NCBI RefSeq assembly: GCF_036946495.1
Contig: NZ_JAQIIX010000001.1
Span: forward strand, 1,054,001 to 1,118,000
Direction of reading: 5' to 3'
Length of the DNA: 64,000 nucleotides
DNA from: Mycolicibacterium neoaurum
Lineage (GTDB): Bacteria > Actinomycetota > Actinomycetes > Mycobacteriales > Mycobacteriaceae
In this document: positions 17,788 through 26,458 of the stretch, piece after piece
How positions within the stretch are numbered: position 1 is the first letter of the stretch
Layout: each line of letters opens with the position of its first letter
Program-made: the position numbers and the translations under genes
Notes under the pieces: model-generated
Told to the model about the DNA's origin: nothing
Database searches by the model: none
The model's input: only the letters and a program-made list of their open reading frames with translations

Positions 17788-18697
17788 CCGCCAGCGCCGT
17801 CGCGCCGGCCTGCACCCTCTTGGACAGCCTGCCCGCCCGGCGCAGGTCCGCCGCCTCCGGCGCCGGCCCGTCACCGAGCGCCGGGCGCATCTCGAGGCGG
17901 TGCGCGTACTGGGTCGGCCCGCCCAGCGTCACGCCGAGCGCACCGGCAAAGGATGCCTCCGCGACACCGGCATTGGGGCTGGGATGCTTGTCGGCATCAC
18001 GCTGCCACGCCCGCCACGCGCGTGCGGGTGCTCCGGACACCGCGACGGTGATCAGTCCGGTCGCCCGCGCACCCAGATAGTTCATCGCGTCGTCGAATCG
18101 GGCTGCCGCCCAACCGAAGCGCAGGTATCGCGGAGACTTGTGCCCGATCATCGCATCGAGGGTGTTGGCGCCGCGGTACACCAGCAGTCCGGGCACCCCG
18201 GCCACCGCGCCCCACAGGATGGGGGCGACCTGGGCGTCGGAGGTGTTCTCCGCCACCGATTCCAGTGCGGCGCGGGCCAGCCCGTCGGCGTCCAGCGCGG
18301 CCGGGTCACGGCCGCACAGCGACGGCAACAAGCCGCGGGCACCGTCGATATCGTCGGCATCGAGCAGATCCGCGAGCCGACCACCGGTGCGCGCCAACGA
18401 GGTGCCACCGAGCACGACGTAGGTCGCGGCGGCGGTGGCCGTCACCGTCCAGATCGGACCGCGACGAGCGGCGGCCCGCTCGACGACGACACCCAATGCC
18501 CCCAGCACCGCGAGCAGGGTGGCGGTGTGCACGGCGCCCGCGGCGCGGTTGTCCGCATAGGTGCGTCGCTCCAGTGCCGCGGCGGCCGTGCCGAACACCG
18601 CGACCGGATGGCCGCGTTGCGGATCGGTGAAGATCAGGTCGGCCAGGTATCCGACGGCCAGACCAGCGGCACGGGCGGGACCTCGGTGCGCACTCAC
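17720..18697 (-). CDS. cobD: Adenosylcobinamide-phosphate synthase (CobD/CbiB)
   Basis: 325 residues, integral-membrane enzyme that attaches the aminopropanol linker to cobyric acid in cobalamin synthesis. Family motifs visible are DLIFTDPQRGHPVAVFG, ESVAENTSDAQVAPILWGAVAG (VAENTSD is diagnostic), RGANTLDAMIGHKSPRY and HPSPNAGVAEASFAGALGV. The gene sits alone on the minus strand, convergent with SURF1 and overlapping its 3' end by 68 bases. Works downstream of the CobC-like aminotransferase at 14672. Confidence 0.94.
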   Translation of the reverse strand: MSAHRGPARAAGLAVGYLADLIFTDPQRGHPVAVFGTAAAALERRTYADNRAAGAVHTATLLAVLGALGVVVERAAARRGPIWTVTATAAATYVVLGGTSLARTGGRLADLLDADDIDGARGLLPSLCGRDPAALDADGLARAALESVAENTSDAQVAPILWGAVAGVPGLLVYRGANTLDAMIGHKSPRYLRFGWAAARFDDAMNYLGARATGLITVAVSGAPARAWRAWQRDADKHPSPNAGVAEASFAGALGVTLGGPTQYAHRLEMRPALGDGPAPEAADLRRAGRLSKRVQAGATALAVSVAYRTGRRVSARWSARALSR

Positions 18698-18944
18698 ATC
18701 GGCAGCGTCTCACACCCTCGCGGCGTCCGTGCACACGGGCCGGTGACCGCGGCTCGAACGGGCTTCTCTGCACAGGTTAACGCGGACGCCGTGGCGCCGT
18801 CACGATCTTCATATCCGACCCATAGATTGTCGTAATCGGTTCGATGTCAACGTATTTGAGAATTCTATGCGTCCGTGGTCCAACAGTCGCGGTGGCCATA
18901 CGGTGAGAGTCGTAAGCCAGTTCCCCACCGCTACAGGAGAAGTC
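18698..18944. other. Intergenic region between divergent cobD and the small secreted-protein gene
   Basis: About 250 bases. AT-richer stretch at 18820-18875 (ATTGTCGTAATC, GTATTTGAGAATTCTATG) is the probable promoter for the gene at 18945, whose ribosome-binding site ACAGGAGAAG immediately precedes its ATG. No RNA gene or repeat recognised. Confidence 0.4.
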
Positions 18945-19226
18945 ATGAACACGTTCGCCTTCACCGCCGCCACCATCGCCGTTGCACTGACCCCGGCAAT
19001 ACCGTTGGCGGCCAGCGCCGTCGCCGCACCGTCCGGATCGAGCGTCGCGCAGACGGTCGACGACCTGCGCGCCCAGGGCTACAGCGTCCAGGTCAACGGC
19101 GCAGGCCGCGGCGGATCGCTGGCCAATTGCTCGGTCAGTTCGATACGTGAGCGCAAGAGTCTCGGCGCCTCGGTGAAATCCGTGTACGTCCACGTCAACT
19201 GCCCGCTGGGATACGACAACCGCTGA
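18945..19226 (+). CDS. Small secreted protein, conserved mycobacterial type
   Basis: 93 residues, with a Sec signal peptide (MNTFAFTAATIAVALTP to ASAVAA) and a mature domain of about 65 residues (SVAQTVDDLRAQGYSVQVNG...). The mature part has two Cys, in LANCSVSS and VHVNCPLGY, likely to form a disulfide outside the cell. The ATG at 18945 has a strong AGGAGAAG ribosome-binding site 5-6 bases upstream, which decides the start over the longer open frame from 18867. Resembles a class of small exported mycobacterial proteins; function unknown. Confidence 0.82.
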   Translation: MNTFAFTAATIAVALTPAIPLAASAVAAPSGSSVAQTVDDLRAQGYSVQVNGAGRGGSLANCSVSSIRERKSLGASVKSVYVHVNCPLGYDNR

Positions 19227-19243
19227 GTGGGTATCCGCCCGAC

Positions 19244-19813
19244 ATGTTCAACAGGATCATCCAGCTCGCCGAGGGTGTCGGCGGCATCGTCGGCATCAGA
19301 TCAGGCACCGAGGAGCCGTTCTACCTGGTCGAAGGTCGTGTCGGCCGCGCCGAGATCCGGCGCTATGGGCCGCGCATCGCTGCTCAGACCGCCGTGTCCG
19401 GCGACGGGCAGGACGCCCGCAGCACCGGATTCCGGCGGCTGGCCGGCTACATCCTCGGCGGCAACGATCGATCCGACACGATCGCCATGACCGCCCCGGT
19501 CGCCCAGTCCGCCGCCGACGGCGGGTCCATGATCCGCTTCTACATGCCGTCCAAGTGGTCGCTGGACACTCTGCCCGAACCCGAGGACGGATCGGTCACC
19601 GTCGTCGAGATCCCCGGCGAACGCTATGCCGTGCTGAGCTTCACCGGTGATCGCAGCCCGGCGGTCATTGCCGCCAAGTCCGCCGAGCTGCTCGCCGAAC
19701 TCGAGGGCAGCGAGGTCAGCCCCGACGGCGAGCCCATCGCGTGGTTCTACGACCCGCCGTGGACGGTGCCATTCCTCCGGCGTAACGAGGTGGCGGTGCG
19801 CCTCGTGTCGTGA
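19244..19813 (+). CDS. SOUL/HBP-family heme-binding protein
   Basis: 189 residues. SOUL-family features are the N-terminal EEPFYLVEGRVGRAEIRRYGPRIAAQTAV, the middle IAMTAPVAQSA and the MPSKWSLDTLPEPEDGSV strand with FYMPSKW. These proteins bind heme or tetrapyrrole in animals and plants; bacterial roles are unproven. Starts 17 bases after the small secreted protein on the same strand with no good ribosome-binding site, so it may be read through from that gene. Its 3' end overlaps the orphan minus-strand gene by 67 bases. Confidence 0.88.
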   Translation: MFNRIIQLAEGVGGIVGIRSGTEEPFYLVEGRVGRAEIRRYGPRIAAQTAVSGDGQDARSTGFRRLAGYILGGNDRSDTIAMTAPVAQSAADGGSMIRFYMPSKWSLDTLPEPEDGSVTVVEIPGERYAVLSFTGDRSPAVIAAKSAELLAELEGSEVSPDGEPIAWFYDPPWTVPFLRRNEVAVRLVS

Positions 19814-20259
19814 GGCTTGACGTTCTCGTGGCTGACGTTCTCGTGGCTGACAACGTTGAGCTCGGCGTCCAGCCCGGCCAACTGCACCTGGAAGCGACAA
19901 CCGGTCATCAGAGCCAGGATGTCGCCGGCGGTGGCCCCGTCGAGATGCAAGCGCGTCACCGGCACCGACCCGTAGACCGCGGCCAGCTTCAAGATCTCGA
20001 AAAAGCCGCCGCCATCCTCGACGTCGATGGCACCGAGGTCGACGGCGTCCACCCAGACACTGTCGGCCACACCGGGCGTGCACGCCGCCTCCACCGTGAT
20101 CGCCACGACGCACCATCGTTGCCGGTCCAGTCCGGCAACGGCCTCCAGCCGGGGTCCGAGCGTCACGTCCTGGTCCAACACCGCGGTACCGACCCAGTCC
20201 GAGAACGGACGCGGCGCGGCATGTGTGTGCCGGCTCGGCCGGTGCTGCGAGCGGCTCAT
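19747..20259 (-). CDS. Hypothetical protein at the end of the acyl-CoA synthetase/desaturase operon
   Basis: 170 residues, no family recognised. Predicted soluble protein with a beta-rich middle (WCVVAITVEAACTPGVADSVWVDAVDLGAIDVEDGG) and a basic tail. Its ATG overlaps the stop of the upstream oxidoreductase as ATGA, the best argument that it is real and cotranscribed. A 15-bp perfect tandem duplication at 19818-19847 encodes a doubled SHENV near the C-terminus, and the tail runs 67 bases into the convergent SOUL gene; the last 30 or so residues may be a recent extension. Confidence 0.6.
   Translation of the reverse strand: MSRSQHRPSRHTHAAPRPFSDWVGTAVLDQDVTLGPRLEAVAGLDRQRWCVVAITVEAACTPGVADSVWVDAVDLGAIDVEDGGGFFEILKLAAVYGSVPVTRLHLDGATAGDILALMTGCRFQVQLAGLDAELNVVSHENVSHENVKPHDTRRTATSLRRRNGTVHGGS
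19818..19847. repeat. 15-bp perfect tandem duplication
   Basis: The unit TGACGTTCTCGTGGC occurs twice head to tail, followed by a partial third TGAC. It lies within the C-terminal codons of the minus-strand orphan gene (doubling Ser-His-Glu-Asn-Val) and immediately after the SOUL stop. In frame, so it does not break the reading frame. Confidence 0.9.
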
Positions 20260-21677
20260 GCGATGCGCAGATCGCGTAGCGCGGACCGGGCGGCGTTGAA
20301 CCCGCACATGCCGTGCGCACCGACCCCCGGTGGGGACGCCGCCGAGCAGAGGTACATACCCGGTATCCCGGTGGCGTAGGGATCAATGGCCGGCCGCGGG
20401 CGGACCAGAATCTGCCACGGGTCGTTGCGACCGGTCGCGATATCGCCGCCGACATAGTTGGGGTTGTGTTCAGCAAGTGCGACGGGCCCGCGTCGGTGGA
20501 TCGCCAGGATGCGGGCCCGCACCCCCGGCGCGAAGCGCTCGATCTGGTCCAAGATCGCCTCGGTTGCATCACCTCGATACCCATGCGGGACATGCGCGTA
20601 GGCCCAAATCGGGTTGCGGCCACCCTCGCTTCGGCTCGGATCGGCCAGGTACTGCTGGCACACCAGCACGAACGGACGCGTCGGCATCCGGCCGGCACCC
20701 ACCGCGCGCTCTGCGGCCACGATCTCGGCGGTGCTGCCCGCAACGTGCACGGTGCCTGCCCGCGCGCAATCGGGGTTGGCCCAAGGAATGTCACCCTCGA
20801 GGGCGATGTCGATCTTGTAGGCCGCGGCCCCGTGCCGATAGCGGCGGTAGGCGCGGGCGACCCGCGTCGGCAATCGGTCGCCGGTGATATCGGCCACCGC
20901 ACCCGGCGCCAGATCGAACATCACGATATCGGCACGGGGCAACTCGGCCAGCGCACGCACGCGGATCCCGGTCTCGGTCGTACCACCCAACTGCCTCAGC
21001 CGTGCGATGAGCGCCTTGGCGATCGCCCCCGATCCCCCCTCGGCGACCGGCCAGCCGTACCGATGCCCCGCGGCGGTGATCATCAGTCCCACCGAGGAAC
21101 TCGCGGGTCGGGTCAGCGGGTAGTAGACGTGCGCGGCCACTCCCATGAACAGCGCCCGGGCCTGCTCGGTGCGCCACAACCGTGCCAGCGCCGTGGCCGG
21201 GAGCAGCGCGCCCGCTCCGAATGAGCCGAGCGCCAACGGGTGTCGTGGCACATGCAGGATGGGTCGGAACACATCCTCGCGCAACGCGTCGAAGTTGCGG
21301 GTAAGCGGTCCGAAGACGGCCCGCCAGGCCCGTTGGTCGCGACCGGCGAATTGTGCTGCGGTGTCACCGATGGAGGTGTGCAGCACGGCCGCGGCGCCGT
21401 CGTCGAACGGGTGCGCCATGTCGATCTCGGGATACCGCCAGACCAGCCCGTGCTCGGCGAGGGGCTGGCGTTGGATGAACGGTGAGGCTGCGGTCATGGT
21501 GTGGATGGCCGAGCAGTCGTCGTGCAGTAGTCCAGGCAGAGTCAGCTCACTGGTACGGGTACCACCGCCCAGCGTGTCGGCGGCCTCCACCACGGTGACC
21601 TCGACACCCCGCTCGGCCAAAGTGATGGCCGCGGCAAGGCCGTTGGGTCCGGACCCGACGACCACCGCGGTGCTCAA
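20256..21677 (-). CDS. Phytoene-desaturase/carotenoid-isomerase-type FAD oxidoreductase
   Basis: 473 residues. N-terminal FAD motif VVVGSGPNGLAAAITLAERGVEVTVVEA, followed by the family GGxxRT element (LGGGTRTSELTLPG), and the C-terminal GMYLCSAASPPGVGAHGMCGFNAA typical of the CrtI/CrtISO/RetSat group. Substrate likely a polyene or fatty acyl lipid; not determinable. It starts at TTG 21677, overlapping the DUF3556 stop as TTGA, an unusual start codon justified by the coupling. Part of the 19747-24911 minus-strand operon. Confidence 0.86.
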   Translation of the reverse strand: MSTAVVVGSGPNGLAAAITLAERGVEVTVVEAADTLGGGTRTSELTLPGLLHDDCSAIHTMTAASPFIQRQPLAEHGLVWRYPEIDMAHPFDDGAAAVLHTSIGDTAAQFAGRDQRAWRAVFGPLTRNFDALREDVFRPILHVPRHPLALGSFGAGALLPATALARLWRTEQARALFMGVAAHVYYPLTRPASSSVGLMITAAGHRYGWPVAEGGSGAIAKALIARLRQLGGTTETGIRVRALAELPRADIVMFDLAPGAVADITGDRLPTRVARAYRRYRHGAAAYKIDIALEGDIPWANPDCARAGTVHVAGSTAEIVAAERAVGAGRMPTRPFVLVCQQYLADPSRSEGGRNPIWAYAHVPHGYRGDATEAILDQIERFAPGVRARILAIHRRGPVALAEHNPNYVGGDIATGRNDPWQILVRPRPAIDPYATGIPGMYLCSAASPPGVGAHGMCGFNAARSALRDLRIA

Positions 21678-23434
21678 CGGGCCCCTACGGTGCGTTCGGT
21701 GCCCTGCAGGCGCACCGGGAAGACGTCCCCGGGCTCCGGCCAGGGTTGGCGAGCGATCATATCGGCCACCTCGACGTAACCGCGTTCGACGACGCCGGTT
21801 TTCGCGTCGACGATGCGGTAGGCCTGCCAGCTGCGGTGGATGGGCTGCCCCTCCAGCAACACCACACGCACATCGCCCTCGGCGAAATCGCAGCGCCGCT
21901 GCAGGGCCTCGATCAACTGTTCGTTGTGTAGGTGTCCCTCACCGAAGTTCCAGCCGATCAGCGGCCCGGCCATGTACTCGCCGTCGCGCACCACATACCC
22001 GGTCTCGTCGTCGACCGCACGGGCGACCAGACCGTTGAGCGCACGGCCGTGGGTGTGCATGGAACGCCAGGCCATCATCTTGTCGAGCATCACCTCGGCG
22101 ATCTGTGGGCCGTACAGCGTGGCCAACTGCCGGTTGGCCAGTGCGGAGCACTTGGTGACGTTGGCCTCGATCCGGTCCTCCACGCCGGGGCGCAGACACC
22201 ATGCACTGGCCGCCCAGTTGCCCGCGTAGTACCGCATCGCCGGCAGGAAGGACACCTTGTCCGGCAACAGGTTTCCCACCACCGGCACCGCCACCAGAGA
22301 GACGGCCAGGATGGCCAGCAGCAGCGGGGAATCCATATCGCTGACGCGGTAGTCGCCATAGCCGCCGTATAGGTAGAACAGCGACACGATGAAGAAGGCG
22401 TTCCACTCCAGCGGCACACCCATCGGGATGGTGGAGGCGATGGTGAGGTGGAAGGCCACCATGTAGAGCACCGCGGCCCACAGCAGCGGACCCTCCGACG
22501 GGGCGAAGAACACCAGGTAGAAGGGCACCACGAACTCCGAGAGGGTGCCACCGACATGGGCCAACAGTCGCGGCAGCGCCGACGGGCGCAGGTCGTGCGT
22601 CGCGTCGCGCCACATGAGCCGCTTCGCCCACTTGGCCGGGATGAGCACGGGGTTGTTGCTCATCATCACCGCCATCACATAGGGGAAATGGTGGTTGAGC
22701 TTGGAGGTGGCCGCGCCCCACCACAGCGCCAGCAGAATGAGTTTGAACGCCGCGATCTGGTCGGTGATCGGGAAGAAGAACACGATCAGTGTCAGTGCGT
22801 AGTGCTCGGCGCGGGCGGCAAGGAACACGGTCTTGTCCCGCAGCCCCAGCAGCACCAGGGCCGCCAGTGTCGGCACGACGAGCATCGGGTCGAGCAACCC
22901 GACATCGCCACGAGCGGTGACCGGTCCGCCCACGCCAGGCGCCAGCAGCGTCCACACCAGGGAGCAGAGCACCACGGCGTACAACGCGACATCGGCCACG
23001 GTGCGGGTGTCGCCACGGGTCAGCGGAATCCTGTCCGGCCAGGGTGGCAGCCGGATGGTGCCGGGACGTAACCAGTACAGGAATCCGCCGAGCGGGGGCA
23101 CGAAGCGCAGTGTCAGCGGCCCCGAGCCGCAGCCCAACCCGAGCACCTCGAACAGCAGGGTGAACACCACCAGCTTCTGGTACACGATGGGTTGGGTCCA
23201 CCAGCTGGTCAACTCACCGAGACCGCCCAGGCCGGGCGTCAGGGAGATGACGGCCGCCGCGCCCACGAGATAAGCGGCGATCTTGACGACGTAGAGCACA
23301 TACACGCCGTGGGGGGTACCGAAACCGTTGTCGGTCCAGTGCCGGGTCATGATCTGCAGCCGCTGCCAGCGTGGCAGCCGGGGCCAAGTGGCCGGGTCGA
23401 TATCCGCGGGCAGCGTGGGCTTGGTGAACGTCAT
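21674..23434 (-). CDS. DUF3556 family multi-pass membrane protein
   Basis: 586 residues with many hydrophobic segments (for instance GVYVLYVVKIAAYLVGAAAV, VADVALYAVVLCSLVWTLL, LVVPTLAALVLLG, HLTIASTIPMGVPLEW and LLLAILAVSLVAVPVVGNLL), and a soluble C-terminal domain of about 180 residues (from AMRYYAGNWAAS). From memory this matches DUF3556, an actinobacterial transmembrane family of unknown function. Located between an acyl-CoA synthetase (7-base gap) and a desaturase-type oxidoreductase (4-base overlap), so it probably acts in making or moving a modified lipid. No transporter motif seen. Confidence 0.8.
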   Translation of the reverse strand: MTFTKPTLPADIDPATWPRLPRWQRLQIMTRHWTDNGFGTPHGVYVLYVVKIAAYLVGAAAVISLTPGLGGLGELTSWWTQPIVYQKLVVFTLLFEVLGLGCGSGPLTLRFVPPLGGFLYWLRPGTIRLPPWPDRIPLTRGDTRTVADVALYAVVLCSLVWTLLAPGVGGPVTARGDVGLLDPMLVVPTLAALVLLGLRDKTVFLAARAEHYALTLIVFFFPITDQIAAFKLILLALWWGAATSKLNHHFPYVMAVMMSNNPVLIPAKWAKRLMWRDATHDLRPSALPRLLAHVGGTLSEFVVPFYLVFFAPSEGPLLWAAVLYMVAFHLTIASTIPMGVPLEWNAFFIVSLFYLYGGYGDYRVSDMDSPLLLAILAVSLVAVPVVGNLLPDKVSFLPAMRYYAGNWAASAWCLRPGVEDRIEANVTKCSALANRQLATLYGPQIAEVMLDKMMAWRSMHTHGRALNGLVARAVDDETGYVVRDGEYMAGPLIGWNFGEGHLHNEQLIEALQRRCDFAEGDVRVVLLEGQPIHRSWQAYRIVDAKTGVVERGYVEVADMIARQPWPEPGDVFPVRLQGTERTVGAR

Positions 23435-23441
23435 CGTCTAC

Positions 23442-24911
23442 CTACTTCGCGTTGCTCACCGGCGTGGCGAATTCGCGACGCAGCGCCGGTTTGTCGATCT
23501 TCCCGACCGGGTTCTTGGGAATCGATTCCACGAATGTCAGTTCAGGACGCTTGTACTTGGCGAGCGATCCGGCCAGGTGCTCCCCCAGATCCTGGGAACT
23601 CAGCTGCGCACCGGGTTTCACGGTGACGAACGCGACGGGAACCTGCCCGTAGACCGGGTCCGGACGTCCCACTACCGCGGCCTCGGCGATCGCCTCGTGT
23701 TGGTAGAGCACGGATTCGATCTCCTTGGGGTAGATGTTCTCCCCGCCGCGGATGATCATGTCCTTGGCCCGGTCCACCAGCGTCAGGTAGCCGTCGTCGT
23801 CGAGCACACCGATATCGCCGGTACGCAGCCAGCCGTCGATGATGGTCTCCGCGGTTTCCTGCGGTCGGTTGAGATAACCGCGCATGACGGTCGGTCCCTT
23901 GATCCGCACCTCGCCGGGGACGCCCGCCGGCACCGGCGCACCGTCGGGACCGACGATGGCGATCTGCTGGCCCGGTAATGCACGGCCGACCGTGCCCGGT
24001 TTGCGAAGACCGTTGCGCGGGTTGGTGGTCGAGGCACAGGTGCCCTCGGACAGCCCATACCCCTCGACGATCGGGACCCCGTAGCGAGTCTCGAAAGTGG
24101 TGATGAGCGGAGCAGGCATCGGGGCGGCTCCACAGATGGCGAACTGTAGCGAGCTGACGTCGGGGACCACATCGGCCGGCAGACCGGCGAGCATCGCGTA
24201 GATGGTGGGGACCGCCGAAAAGTAGGTGGGCCGGTACTTTTCGACCAGGCCGAAGAACGTGCGGGGATCGAAACGGCCGGCGATGGTGGCTCGGCCGCCG
24301 AACAGCAGCGGGGAGAGCACACTGACCACGATGCCGTTGACGTGGAACAGCGGCAGGATCAGCAGCGAGTGGGTGTCCGGGCCGCTGCCCATGGCCGTGC
24401 CGATGGATTCGGCCATGACCTGCACGTTGTCGTGGGTCAGTTCGACCCCCTTGGGTCGGCCGGTGGTGCCGCTGGTGTAGACCAGCAGCGCCAGATCCGA
24501 ACCCGCGACAGCGACTGGAGCGCTGGGGCTTTCGGCGCGAGACTCGGTCGGTGTGTCGATGTCGAGCACCGGTACCGACCACGCGGTGTCGTCGTCGGTG
24601 AGCAGAACCCGGGCGGCCGAGTCACCGAGTTGGTGTTCGACCTCGGTGACGGTGAGTGACGGGTTGACCGGCGTGACCGCCGCGCCCAGCCGCCATGCGG
24701 CGAACATCGCGAGAACGAACTCGACTCGATTGGGCAGTTTGACGGCCACGACATCACCCGGCCGGACTCCCGCGGCGGTGAACCGGACCCGCAGCGCGTC
24801 GATACGTGCGGCGGTGTCGGCGTTGGACAACACGCCGTTGTGCTCGTCAGCCAATGCCGGTTGGTCGGCGGCGTGGGCAGATCTGCGGTCGAACAGCTCG
24901 ACGAGTCGCAT
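23442..24911 (-). CDS. AMP-binding acyl-CoA synthetase (class I adenylate-forming)
   Basis: 489 residues. The ATP-binding motif LLVYTSGTTGRPKGVELTHDNV, the A5 element EGYGLSEGTCAST, the A7 region WLRTGDIGVLDDDGYLTLVDR with A8 KDMIIRGGENIYPKEIE, and the catalytic lysine in KNPVGKIDKPALRR are all intact. It activates a fatty or carboxylic acid to its CoA ester through an acyl-adenylate; chain length cannot be read from sequence. Start at 24911 (MRLVELFDRR) fits the family; the frame extends to 24995. First gene of the 19747-24911 operon, 126 bases downstream of the PucR gene. Confidence 0.9.
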   Translation of the reverse strand: MRLVELFDRRSAHAADQPALADEHNGVLSNADTAARIDALRVRFTAAGVRPGDVVAVKLPNRVEFVLAMFAAWRLGAAVTPVNPSLTVTEVEHQLGDSAARVLLTDDDTAWSVPVLDIDTPTESRAESPSAPVAVAGSDLALLVYTSGTTGRPKGVELTHDNVQVMAESIGTAMGSGPDTHSLLILPLFHVNGIVVSVLSPLLFGGRATIAGRFDPRTFFGLVEKYRPTYFSAVPTIYAMLAGLPADVVPDVSSLQFAICGAAPMPAPLITTFETRYGVPIVEGYGLSEGTCASTTNPRNGLRKPGTVGRALPGQQIAIVGPDGAPVPAGVPGEVRIKGPTVMRGYLNRPQETAETIIDGWLRTGDIGVLDDDGYLTLVDRAKDMIIRGGENIYPKEIESVLYQHEAIAEAAVVGRPDPVYGQVPVAFVTVKPGAQLSSQDLGEHLAGSLAKYKRPELTFVESIPKNPVGKIDKPALRREFATPVSNAK

Positions 24912-24978
24912 CAACACTCCTGAAATACCATGTGAGACGAAGGATTGATTCACAGTAGGAGCGATCGTGTGACCGGCG

Positions 24979-25005
24979 CCATATGCGCGCCCCATGAACC
25001 ATATG
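24979..25005. promoter_or_regulatory. Direct repeat CCATATG-N13-CCATATG upstream of the acyl-CoA synthetase
   Basis: Two CCATATG copies start exactly 20 bases apart, two helical turns, in the 126-base gap between the PucR gene and the acyl-CoA synthetase. Spacing suits a regulator binding one DNA face. Possible PucR target; inference only. Confidence 0.35.
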
Positions 25006-25037
25006 AGGCGTTTTGTGCTCAGCGCACCAAGGCTGGG

Positions 25038-26300
25038 TCAGTGGCGCGTCGAGGAGACCAACAGCGTCTTACCCATCCAGCGGCACGCCAGCAGGGCAAT
25101 CTGAACGTGCATCAGGGCCTCGGGGTCGTCGAAGGACGCTCCGCAGGCCTGCATGGCGTTGCCGACGCGGTACTGGATGGTATTGCGGTGCAGGAACAGC
25201 GCGTCCGCGGCGGCAGCGTAGCTGCGATTGCGAATCAGGAACTCGCACAACGTTTCTCGAAGAGCATTCCGGCGGTCGTCATCGACCGCGAGGTCGCCGA
25301 GAGTGCGCTGCACGAAGGTACGCAGGTCGCCCTGGTGGGCCGCCATCAGTGCGACCGGGGCGACCCGCGCGTGGCACACCACCCGGCTCACCGCAGGCCC
25401 GGCGGCCAGGGCCACGACCTTGCTCTGCTCGGCTTCCCGCAGCGAGCGGCGGAAGCCGTCGACCCCGAAGCCCAGGTCCCCGGTCGCCACCCATATCGGG
25501 GCGTCGGCAAGCACCCCGGCCAACGAGGTGATGTCGACCGAATCGGCAATGACCGGCCACCACAGGCGCGCCTCGCGCTCGTCGGTGGGCACCATCAGCG
25601 ACGGACCGTCGGCTCCGGCCGCCGCACCGAGCACCGCGCGCGTCCGGTCGAACAGGTCAGCCACGTCGCGGGTGGGCACGGTGTCATCGGGCCACATGAC
25701 AGCGGCCAGGTGGTGGCGGTCGAGCCGGTAGTCGAGGGCCTCTTCGACCTTGCCGATATCGACCGCGGCACCGGAGAGCAATTCGGCGACCCAGTGCTGA
25801 CGCAGGCCGCTACGGCTGCTGACCCACCGATCACGCTCGGTCTCGTAGGCCATCCCCACTTGGTCGCAGATCCGGTCGATCCAGGCGGCCGCGCGATGCA
25901 CCAGTTCCCGGGCCGCCGGCAGCGACAGGTCGGCGGACGCCTGGGTCGCCAGCAGCGCCATCGCCTCGTCGACGAAACGGCCGTGCCCGATTCGGTAGGC
26001 GCGGATGAGCGCCGAGAGTGCGACATCGCGCTGGGCCAGAGCCCGTGCATAGGCCAATGCCGCGGCCGAGGCTTCGATCTCGGCGGCGGTCGGGTCGTTC
26101 GTCCCGTGTTCCAGGTAGTGGATGGCCGCGATCACGTTCTCGGTGATGCTTGCGTTGAGCAGGTCGACCATGCGCGAGTCGTTGTCCAGCGGCTGGATCT
26201 CGGCGCGCGTGACCTGCACCAGGGCGTCGATGAAGCCGTCGCGGCGAACATTCATCTGCTGGGCCACTCGGGACACGACGGCCGAGGCGGTGTCCGTCAC
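25038..26300 (-). CDS. PucR/CdaR-family transcriptional regulator
   Basis: 420 residues. The C-terminal PucR-type helix-turn-helix is seen in RSYAAAADALFLHRNTIQYRVGNAM, with a preceding GGDEF-like regulatory region and an N-terminal helical domain (SITENVIAAIHYLEHG). Such proteins control purine, sugar-acid or lipid genes. Same strand as and immediately upstream of the acyl-CoA synthetase operon, so the likely local regulator. Its start is about 25 bases from the tRNA-Val 3' end. Confidence 0.88.
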   Translation of the reverse strand: MTDTASAVVSRVAQQMNVRRDGFIDALVQVTRAEIQPLDNDSRMVDLLNASITENVIAAIHYLEHGTNDPTAAEIEASAAALAYARALAQRDVALSALIRAYRIGHGRFVDEAMALLATQASADLSLPAARELVHRAAAWIDRICDQVGMAYETERDRWVSSRSGLRQHWVAELLSGAAVDIGKVEEALDYRLDRHHLAAVMWPDDTVPTRDVADLFDRTRAVLGAAAGADGPSLMVPTDEREARLWWPVIADSVDITSLAGVLADAPIWVATGDLGFGVDGFRRSLREAEQSKVVALAAGPAVSRVVCHARVAPVALMAAHQGDLRTFVQRTLGDLAVDDDRRNALRETLCEFLIRNRSYAAAADALFLHRNTIQYRVGNAMQACGASFDDPEALMHVQIALLACRWMGKTLLVSSTRH

Positions 26301-26324
26301 GCCGACACCTCCGCTCAGCCGTGA

Positions 26325-26399
26325 TGGTGGGCGCGGACGGTATCGAACCGCCGACCGCTGGTGTGTAAAACCAGAGCTCTACCACTGAGCTACGCGCCC
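26325..26399 (-). tRNA. tRNA-Val(UAC), CCA encoded
   Basis: Minus-strand cloverleaf: acceptor GGGCGCG pairs with CGCGCCC, D-arm GCTC-AGTGGTA-GAGC, anticodon arm CTGGT-TTTACAC-ACCAG giving anticodon TAC, and T-arm with GGTTCGATACC. Discriminator A is followed by encoded CCA. No intron. Confidence 0.97.
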
Positions 26400-26458
26400 C
26401 GTCGCAGGCAACTTACACGCCGTGCCCGCGTGCGGAGAAATCCCGGGCGGCAGATTCC

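Noticed and set aside
19301..20902. 533-codon minus-strand open frame across SOUL, the orphan gene and the oxidoreductase
   Set aside because: Shadow frame; Arg/Pro-rich translation with no motif, while all three genes in other frames have recognisable features or coupling.
24945..26324. 459-codon plus-strand open frame antisense to PucR
   Set aside because: Composition of a shadow; PucR on minus has the full helix-turn-helix.
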